NCBI GenBank assembly: GCA_036378155.1
Contig: DASUXA010000080.1
Coordinates: 1-64,000 of the forward strand
Direction: 5' to 3'
DNA: 64,000 bases
Source: DASUXA01 sp036378155
GTDB lineage: Bacteria; Actinomycetota; Actinomycetes; Mycobacteriales; Micromonosporaceae
Positions 58,719 to 64,000 of the stretch are shown here, one piece after another; position 1 is the first letter of the stretch; each line of letters opens with the position of its first letter. Below the pieces are notes generated by a model, which saw only the letters and a list, made by a program, of their open reading frames with translations, made no database searches and had not been told where the DNA came from. The position numbers and the translations under genes were made by a program.

Positions 58719-59895
58719 GGCGCCAGCCTAGGGGAGATCCGGTCCGGTCGGCGTTGAAGGTGTGCCGCACCAGCCGCCCCGCCGCCCGGTCCTCCAGACC
58801 GGCGGCGCGCAGCAGGTCGGTCGCGATGGCGCGGACCTGCCCGACGGCGACCATGCCGGAGAACTCGACGCCTTCGCGGTACGCGGTAGCCGCCTGACGG
58901 ACCGCCTCGACGGCACGCTCGCGGGCGTGTTCCGGACGGTCGCCGCTGCCCAGTTGGCGGCGCAGCTCATCCACGCAGTCGCCGAGGGTACGAATGGCGA
59001 CCGGCAGTTCCTCGGGTACCGGTTCCTGATCGGCGATCGCGGCCCACACCCGGCGCGCGAGCACGCGGGCGTTGCGTACGGCGCGGTCGACGTGCACGGC
59101 GGCGTCGAGGTACTGCGCGAGCGGGGCGCGCGCCCGCCAGCGCACGGGTGCCAGCGTGGCGACCTCGCGACCGGTGGACAGCGCGGTGTGGAACTGGGCG
59201 ATCTGCCGGTCGGTGCCGCGCAGCCGGGCGAGTACCGCGTCGGCGCGTTCGAGGTCGCGGGCTCCGAGCGCGTCGGCGAGTGCGTACAGCGCCTCGATGA
59301 GCACCCCGAGCACGGGGGCGGCGGCCCGGCGTACGTGGGTGAACGGGTTCAGCGGCAGCAGCAGCATCAGGACCGCGACCCCGACGATCCCGCCGACCAG
59401 GGCGTCGAGGAAGCGGCTGTAGTAGATGCCGTGGGTCGGTGGCGCGAGCGTCGCGACCAGTACCGCCGAGGACGACGCCTGGCCGACCACGATCGCGCTG
59501 CCGCCGAGGAACACCGCGACCAGCATGGCGAGCGTGACGCACACGGTGATCTGCCAGGGTCCGGTACCGATCGCCGCGATGATCCCGTCGCCGACCAGGA
59601 TGCCCAGCGCCACGCCGACGACGAGTTCGACGGCTCGCCGCAGCCGCTGCCCGACCGAGACGCCCAGCACGATCACCGCGGCGATCGGTGCGAAGAACGG
59701 GGTCCGGTGCCCGATCAGGTCGTGCGCGACCAGCCAGGCGAGGCCCGCGGCGACGCCCGCCTGTACCGCGAGCAGCAGGCTTCCCCGCACCCGCTGCCAG
59801 CGGTCGGCGATCGTCGCCCTGGACCGCTCGCCGAGTTCGCCCCACTGCACATCCACACTGGACACGCGTCGGATCGGTCGGGCTGTCATGGTCAC
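58699..59895 (-). CDS. FUSC/aromatic acid exporter-family membrane protein
   Basis: 398 residues. Membrane domain (about 40-180: SLLLAVQAGVAAGLAWLVAHDLIG, FFAPIAAVIVLGVSVGQRLRRAVELVVGVALGILVGD) then a helical cytosolic domain. Exporter-like; substrate unknown. GTG 59895 with GGGG 7 nt upstream is favoured over ATG 59889. Confidence 0.87.
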   Translation of the reverse strand: MTMTARPIRRVSSVDVQWGELGERSRATIADRWQRVRGSLLLAVQAGVAAGLAWLVAHDLIGHRTPFFAPIAAVIVLGVSVGQRLRRAVELVVGVALGILVGDGIIAAIGTGPWQITVCVTLAMLVAVFLGGSAIVVGQASSSAVLVATLAPPTHGIYYSRFLDALVGGIVGVAVLMLLLPLNPFTHVRRAAAPVLGVLIEALYALADALGARDLERADAVLARLRGTDRQIAQFHTALSTGREVATLAPVRWRARAPLAQYLDAAVHVDRAVRNARVLARRVWAAIADQEPVPEELPVAIRTLGDCVDELRRQLGSGDRPEHARERAVEAVRQAATAYREGVEFSGMVAVGQVRAIATDLLRAAGLEDRAAGRLVRHTFNADRTGSPLGWRHDAAER

Positions 59896-59968
59896 GGTAT
59901 GCCCCGTAACCCGCCGGTCTACCGGGCCGGACCCGTCCTCGGTGGGTCGGGCCGGCCCGGTGACCGCG

Positions 59969-61417
59969 CTACCCGATCTGCCCGACCACCGCCTCGGTCG
60001 GGGTCGCGGCGGGATCGTGGGCGATCGCCGACTCCCCGGCGGGCACCGCCTGCGGACGGCGTTCCGGGATCGCCAGGGCGAGCAGCGCCGCGACCGCGAG
60101 CACGGCAGCGCCGACGGTCTGGGCGGCGCGCATCCCGTCGACGAACGCCTGCCCGGAGTGGTACCCGCCGCGGGCTGCGAAGATCGATCCGAGGACTGCG
60201 ACGCCCAGTACGGTTCCGAGTTGACGCAGGGCGTTCGAGGTACCGGACGCGACCCCTTCCAGCGCGCGCGGCGCGAAGCCCAGCGCCAGCCGGGCGATCG
60301 GCGCGAAGTACAGTCCCATGCCGAGCCCGGCGAGGACGAACGGCGGGATCAGGCGCGGGTACGACAGCGTCGGGGTCGACACGGCGGCGAGCCAGGCGAT
60401 GGCGACCGCCTGCAGGAACAGCCCGGCGGCAACGATGCGGCGCGCCCCGATCCGGTCGGTGAGCAGCCCGGCGACCGGGGCGGACAGCGCCGGCATCGCG
60501 GTCCACGGCAACGTGCGCAGTCCCGCCGCGAACGGTGAGTACCCCTGGACGGTCTGCAGGAACTGGGCGGCGAGGAACACCGCGCCGAACATGCCGAACG
60601 CCATCAGCAGTCCGACGAGGTTGGTGAGGCTGAACCCGCGTCCGGAGGTACCGCCCCGGAACAGCCCCAGGGGGACCATCGGGTACCGGGCGCGGGTCTG
60701 CCAGACCACGAACAGCAGGGTGAGCAGGCTGCCGACGATCAACGAGCCCAGCACCTGGGTGCTGGTCCAGCCGTGCCCGTTGCCGCGTACCAGGCCGAAC
60801 ACGATGCCGAACAGCCCGGCGGTGGCGAGCAGGACACCGAGCGGGTCGAGCCGCCCGGCGCCGCCCCGACTCTCCCGGACGAGCGCGATCATGGGCAGGA
60901 GCAGCAGTCCGATCGGTACGTTGATCCAGAAGATCCACTGCCACGAGCCTTGTTCGACGACCGCGCCGCCGATCACCGGTCCGAGCGCGACGCCGACGCC
61001 GCTCATCGCGCCCCACAGCCCGAACGCGGATCCGCGTCGCGCGGGCGGTACCGCGTCGGCGAGCAGGGTGAGCGTCAGCGGGGTGACGATGGCGCCGCCG
61101 AGCCCCTGCACGGCGCGGGCGACGACCAGGGTGCCGATGTCCGGCGACAGCGCCGCGGCGGCCGAGGCCGCGGTGAAGATCCCGAGCCCGATCGCCATCA
61201 GCCGGCGCCGACCGTACCGGTCGCCGAGCGCCGCGCCGGTGAGCAGAAAGACCGCGAAGCTCAGGGTGTACGCGTTGACGGTCCACTCCAGGCCCTCCAG
61301 GCCGGTGCCGAGGTCGACCCGGATGACGGGGAGCGCGTTGGTGACCACCAGGTTGTCCATGGACACCATGAACACGGCGACGCCCGTGACCAGGATGGTC
61401 CATGCAATTCGCTTCAT
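59969..61417 (-). CDS. MFS drug efflux transporter (DHA2, EmrB/QacA type)
   Basis: 482 residues, 14 helices. TM1 motif FMVSMDNLVVTNALPVI, motif A GDRYGRRRLM, ARAVQGLGGAIVTP, motif C GVALGPVIGG, WQWIFWINVPIGLL. ATG 61417 has AGGGG 5 nt upstream. Divergently followed by a TetR gene on the same strand whose operator-like sequence is shared at both promoters, so the pump is TetR-controlled. Confidence 0.95.
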   Translation of the reverse strand: MKRIAWTILVTGVAVFMVSMDNLVVTNALPVIRVDLGTGLEGLEWTVNAYTLSFAVFLLTGAALGDRYGRRRLMAIGLGIFTAASAAAALSPDIGTLVVARAVQGLGGAIVTPLTLTLLADAVPPARRGSAFGLWGAMSGVGVALGPVIGGAVVEQGSWQWIFWINVPIGLLLLPMIALVRESRGGAGRLDPLGVLLATAGLFGIVFGLVRGNGHGWTSTQVLGSLIVGSLLTLLFVVWQTRARYPMVPLGLFRGGTSGRGFSLTNLVGLLMAFGMFGAVFLAAQFLQTVQGYSPFAAGLRTLPWTAMPALSAPVAGLLTDRIGARRIVAAGLFLQAVAIAWLAAVSTPTLSYPRLIPPFVLAGLGMGLYFAPIARLALGFAPRALEGVASGTSNALRQLGTVLGVAVLGSIFAARGGYHSGQAFVDGMRAAQTVGAAVLAVAALLALAIPERRPQAVPAGESAIAHDPAATPTEAVVGQIG

Positions 61418-61425
61418 CACATCCC

Positions 61426-61449
61426 CTAATAGTGATTAGTCACTAACTT
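61426..61449. promoter_or_regulatory. TetR operator at the efflux pump promoter
   Basis: TAGTGA-TTAG-TCACTA inverted repeat (61430-61445). On the minus strand the wider site reads AAGTTAGTGACTAATCACTA, 17 of 20 bases identical to the site before the tetR start. Confidence 0.8.
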
Positions 61450-61477
61450 CGGCGCGCAACAAAAAGGAGCGGGCGCG

Positions 61478-62038
61478 TCAGGCGTCGGTACCGCCGCCGA
61501 GCCCGGTCAGCGCCTCCCCTAGTTGCTCCTTGATCCGGGGCAGTTCCATCGCGGCGAAGATGTTGAGCAGCATGCCGCTTGCCATGAACATCATCACGCG
61601 GTGGTCGTCGGCGCCGCTGATCCGTTCGACCTGCCGCCACAGGCGCGCCATCCGGCGACGGGCCGCGTTGCGTACCTCCTCGTCATGACAGGCGCTCGCC
61701 CACATCTGCAGTTGCAGTTGCAGCAGCTCGCGCTGGTCCAGTTGGGCGTTGTAGGCGCGCCCCATCGCCTGCAACGCCTCCTCTCCCGTGAGGTCGCCGG
61801 CAGCCTCGTCGAACATCCGCTCCAGACGGTCGAAGCAGTCGTCGATCGTAGACAGGAACAGCGCCTTCTTGCTCGCGAACAGCCGGAACAGGTACGGCTG
61901 GGACACGCCCACCCGACGCGCGATCGCCTCGGTGCTGGTCCCCGCGTACCCGTTGGCGCCGAACTCGATCTGCGCGGCACGCAGGACCGCTCGCCGACGC
62001 TCGGCGGCGCTCATCCGTGGGGTACCGGCAGGACTCAC
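61478..62038 (-). CDS. TetR-family repressor of the adjacent efflux pump
   Basis: 186 residues. HTH: RRRAVLRAAQIEFGANGYAGTSTEAIARRVGVSQPYLFRLFASKKALF; C-terminal ligand domain ends GLGGGTDA. GTG 62038 chosen: TAACTT lies 7 nt upstream and is embedded in the operator, so bound repressor would block its own promoter. A TTG at 62047 is less likely. Confidence 0.93.
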   Translation of the reverse strand: MSPAGTPRMSAAERRRAVLRAAQIEFGANGYAGTSTEAIARRVGVSQPYLFRLFASKKALFLSTIDDCFDRLERMFDEAAGDLTGEEALQAMGRAYNAQLDQRELLQLQLQMWASACHDEEVRNAARRRMARLWRQVERISGADDHRVMMFMASGMLLNIFAAMELPRIKEQLGEALTGLGGGTDA

Positions 62039-62045
62039 GCCTACC

Positions 62046-62070
62046 AAGTTAGTGGCTGATAACTAACTCG
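62046..62070. promoter_or_regulatory. TetR operator at the tetR promoter
   Basis: AGTTAGT (62047-62053) and ACTAACT (62062-62068), perfect 7-bp arms around an 8-nt spacer, overlapping the -10 of tetR and matching the pump operator. Confidence 0.8.
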
Positions 62071-62775
62071 TCAACCGCGACGGGCGCGGAGCCGGCGCAG
62101 CAGTCGCGCCACCTGCGGGTCGCTCCGCTCGATCTCGGCGAGGGGTCGTACCCGCAGGGTGCGCCCGCCGACCGCGATCGGCACCGCGACCAGCGGCTCG
62201 GTCGCCAGGCTCACCCGGATCTCGCCGTGCCCGCTGCGCCAGCGCAGCGGCCCTGAGCTGCGCGGGTCGACGTCCGGCCCGCCGAAGTCCCGCCAGCGCT
62301 CGACCCACCGGGTCAGACCCGGATACGACAGCGCCCAGTCCGCGAGCCGGTCGAGATCGGCTTTCGCAACCACGAGGTCGAGGCGGGTCACCCGGACCGG
62401 GACGCCCTGGAGGTACGCGGCGAGTTCGCCGTCGATCACGTGCGGCACCACGCTTAGCCGATTGAGCGTGTATCCGTAGAACGCCGCCAGCTCCGCCCGG
62501 CCCTCGTCGGTCACCGGCCCCACCTGGTCGATGACGGCGTCAAGGTCCGCGCCGAGCGGCTCGGTGTCGACGCGGGCCTGCTGGCCGAGCGCGGCGAGCA
62601 GCCGCTCGGCGGTGGCGAGGGTCGCCCGGCCGTGGCCCGCCTCGAACCGGGACACACACTGCTGGGACGTGCCGATCCGGTCCGCCAGCGCGCGCTGCGT
62701 GAGACCCAGCCGCTCCCGCTCCAGGCGCACCAGTCGGCCGACTTCCTCGGCAAGCTGACCCGTCACGCGGCTCAT
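62071..62775 (-). CDS. XRE HTH protein with degenerate nucleotidyltransferase-like domain
   Basis: 234 residues. HTH at about 15-70 (LGLTQRALADRIGTSQQCVSRFEAGHG). The second half, VIDGELAAYLQGVPVRVTRLDLVVAKADLDRLA, has the layout of an NTase fold (G-G/S ... DxD) but lacks the second acidic residue, then a hydrophobic beta region ending in an Arg-rich helix. This resembles MenA/AbiEii-type NTase relatives used in toxin-antitoxin contexts, here probably inactive as an enzyme. ATG 62775 is not well supported by a ribosome site; GTG 62766 is possible. Confidence 0.7.
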   Translation of the reverse strand: MSRVTGQLAEEVGRLVRLERERLGLTQRALADRIGTSQQCVSRFEAGHGRATLATAERLLAALGQQARVDTEPLGADLDAVIDQVGPVTDEGRAELAAFYGYTLNRLSVVPHVIDGELAAYLQGVPVRVTRLDLVVAKADLDRLADWALSYPGLTRWVERWRDFGGPDVDPRSSGPLRWRSGHGEIRVSLATEPLVAVPIAVGGRTLRVRPLAEIERSDPQVARLLRRLRARRG

Positions 62776-62847
62776 CCTGCCCGGATCGCTCGGTGCCGCG
62801 CGAGCGGCAGGCGCACGCCTGTGGACAACGGTGTACGGGACCGGCCC

Positions 62848-62884
62848 GCTCGCCCACACTTGCTCGCCCACACTTGCTCGCCCA
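62848..62884. repeat. 14-bp tandem repeat upstream of the XRE/NTase gene
   Basis: GCTCGCCCACACTT occurs at 62848-62861 and 62862-62875, plus nine bases of a third copy. Confidence 0.8.
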
Positions 62885-62916
62885 GAGGTGTGCCGGTTGA
62901 GGTCGACACCGCTCGT

Positions 62917-63004
62917 GGTGTGCGTACATCTCCAGCGAGGTCAGCATCCCAGGACGTTCACACGGTCTGAGGTGTACGCACACCACCGGCGTTGTACACC
63001 TCAG
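62917..63004. promoter_or_regulatory. Nested inverted repeats between ku and the XRE gene
   Basis: GGTGTGCGTACA (62917-62928) pairs with TGTACGCACACC (62973-62984), and CTGAGGTGTAC (62967-62977) pairs with GTACACCTCAG (62994-63004); the middle element takes part in both. Possible operator cluster for the XRE protein or a 3' structure of ku. Confidence 0.6.
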
Positions 63005-63031
63005 CAGGACCATGCCCGCCGGACCGGGCGA

Positions 63032-63997
63032 TCAAGCCGATTTGCGCGCTTTGCTCGCCTTCGATCCGGTGCCACCAGCCGCCTTCTTCGCGGTCTTCTT
63101 CGCGGCGGTCTTCTTCGCCGCCTTCGCCGGGGCGGTCTTCGTGGACCCTGCCTTTGGGGAAGCCGCTTTCGCGGTCTTCTTCGACGCCGCCTTCCGCTCG
63201 GGCGCGGCCGGGGCCTCGCCCCGCGCCGAACGAGCGCGGTCCACCGACGCGCGCAGCGCCGCCATCAGGTCGACGGCACCAGCCGGAGCCGGCGCCTCCT
63301 CGACCGGGGACACCACCTCGCGACCCTCGATCTTCGCGTCGATGACCTCCTGCAGCGCCGCCCGGTAGTTGTCGGTGTACTGCTCCGGCTCGAAGTCACC
63401 GGCCATCGAATCGATCAGCGACGACGCCATCGCCAGCTCAGCCGGACGAACCTCGATGTGGTCGTCGAGGAAGCCGAAGTCGGGGGTACGCACCTCGTCG
63501 GGCCACAGCATGGTTTCCAGCACCAGCACGTCGTCGCGTACCCGAAGGGTCGCGAGCTGCTCGCGTTGACGCAGGGCGACCTTGACGATCGCGACCCGGT
63601 CGGAGTCGCCGAGCGCGTCGCGCAGCAGCACGTACGGTTTGGTCGAGGCGCTTTCCGGCTCGAGGTAGTACGCCTTCGAGTAGAGGATCGGGTCGACCTG
63701 CTCAGCCGGTACGAACTCCAGCACGTCGATCGCGCGCGAGGTGCTCAGCGGCAGACCCTCGAAGTCCTCGTCGTCGAGGATCACGGTTTCGCCGCCGCCC
63801 AGGTCGTACCCCTTCGCGATCTCGTCGTAGCTCACCTCCTGCCCGTCGACGGAGCACACCCGCTTGTACCTGATCCGACCGCCGTCAGCCCGGTGTACCT
63901 GATGGAACCGGATGTCCTTTTCCTCTGTCGCCGAATACAGCTTCACCGCGATCGAGACAAGGCCGAACGAGACGGCCCCTTTCCAGATCGACCGCAT
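63032..63997 (-). CDS. ku: Ku, non-homologous end-joining DNA-end-binding protein
   Basis: 321 residues. Begins SIWKGAVSFGLVSIAVKLYSATE; KRVCSVDGQEV, AKGYDLGGGETVILDDEDF and TLRVRDDVLVLETMLWPDEVR belong to the Ku core barrel (to about 250). The C-terminal 70 residues are Lys/Ala repeats (KTAPAKAAKKTAAKKTAKKA), as in mycobacterial Ku, where they aid DNA threading. The partner LigD is not in the window; it may lie just outside to the right. Confidence 0.97.
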   Translation of the reverse strand: MRSIWKGAVSFGLVSIAVKLYSATEEKDIRFHQVHRADGGRIRYKRVCSVDGQEVSYDEIAKGYDLGGGETVILDDEDFEGLPLSTSRAIDVLEFVPAEQVDPILYSKAYYLEPESASTKPYVLLRDALGDSDRVAIVKVALRQREQLATLRVRDDVLVLETMLWPDEVRTPDFGFLDDHIEVRPAELAMASSLIDSMAGDFEPEQYTDNYRAALQEVIDAKIEGREVVSPVEEAPAPAGAVDLMAALRASVDRARSARGEAPAAPERKAASKKTAKAASPKAGSTKTAPAKAAKKTAAKKTAKKAAGGTGSKASKARKSA

Positions 63998-64000
63998 GAC

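Noticed and set aside
63020..63040. Third copy of the dispersed stem-loop at the ku stop (TTGATCGCCCGG)
   Set aside because: Only about 12 bases match the core and there is no flanking inverted repeat.

Overview
The window is about 70% G+C, with frequent GTG starts and very short gene spacing. It carries actinobacterial marker genes: mycothiol synthesis (mshA and mshD), SenX3/RegX3, GlnR, an HbhA-like protein, the 33-residue ribosomal protein bS22, and Ku with a Lys/Ala-rich tail. It is a chromosomal segment of a high-G+C Actinomycetota, plausibly Micromonosporales or a relative. Gene content does not fix the genus. No rRNA, tRNA, CRISPR array or insertion sequence was recognised.

Layout. 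(1) 1-31 kb is largely the block that in Mycobacterium tuberculosis runs from about Rv0474 to Rv0501: epimerase, bS22, HTH protein, sugar-phosphate isomerase, Ppx, an Rv0495c-like protein, regX3/senX3, gpmA, YbjN, mshA, an SDR, murB, then DUF2516, HbhA-like and XRE genes. Inserted in it are proline dehydrogenase, a cyclase-family hydrolase, a three-gene beta-oxidation operon, a GT39 glycosyltransferase, a macrodomain protein, a lone substrate-binding lipoprotein with a methyltransferase, a RHH/MazF-type toxin-antitoxin pair, and an asparaginase/BKACE pair. (2) 31.7-47.9 kb matches the Rv0811c-Rv0821 neighbourhood: ygfZ, Nur-like Fur, pabC, nitrobindin-like protein, SseC/sulfurtransferase behind a Cys-rich leader peptide, LmeA-like protein, glnR, mshD and pstSCAB. 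A foreign-looking XRE-ImmA/PIN cassette splits pabC-cutA from the nitrobindin gene. (3) 47.9-64 kb holds a NUDIX/thiolase pair, the pit/DUF47/ppk2 phosphate cluster, a DinG-type helicase, several membrane proteins, a TetR-controlled efflux pump, an XRE/NTase-like protein and ku.

Phosphate is the strongest functional theme. The window encodes the RegX3/SenX3 sensor system, the high-affinity Pst transporter, low-affinity Pit with its DUF47 partner, PPK2 and a Ppx. Sites made of 11-nt GTTCA-type direct repeats, resembling PHO boxes, lie upstream of senX3, pstS and the DUF47-pit operon. Mycothiol is a second theme: mshA, mshD and a DinB/MDMPI-type protein.

The most notable non-gene signals are: a very consistent leaderless architecture (27 starts preceded by TANNNT at 6-8 nt); overlapping divergent -10 elements; marked enrichment of GTAC/GGTACC; a dispersed nested stem-loop present twice; a one-base frameshift in the PIN toxin gene; matched TetR operators at two promoters; and a palindrome cluster between ku and an XRE/NTase-like gene.
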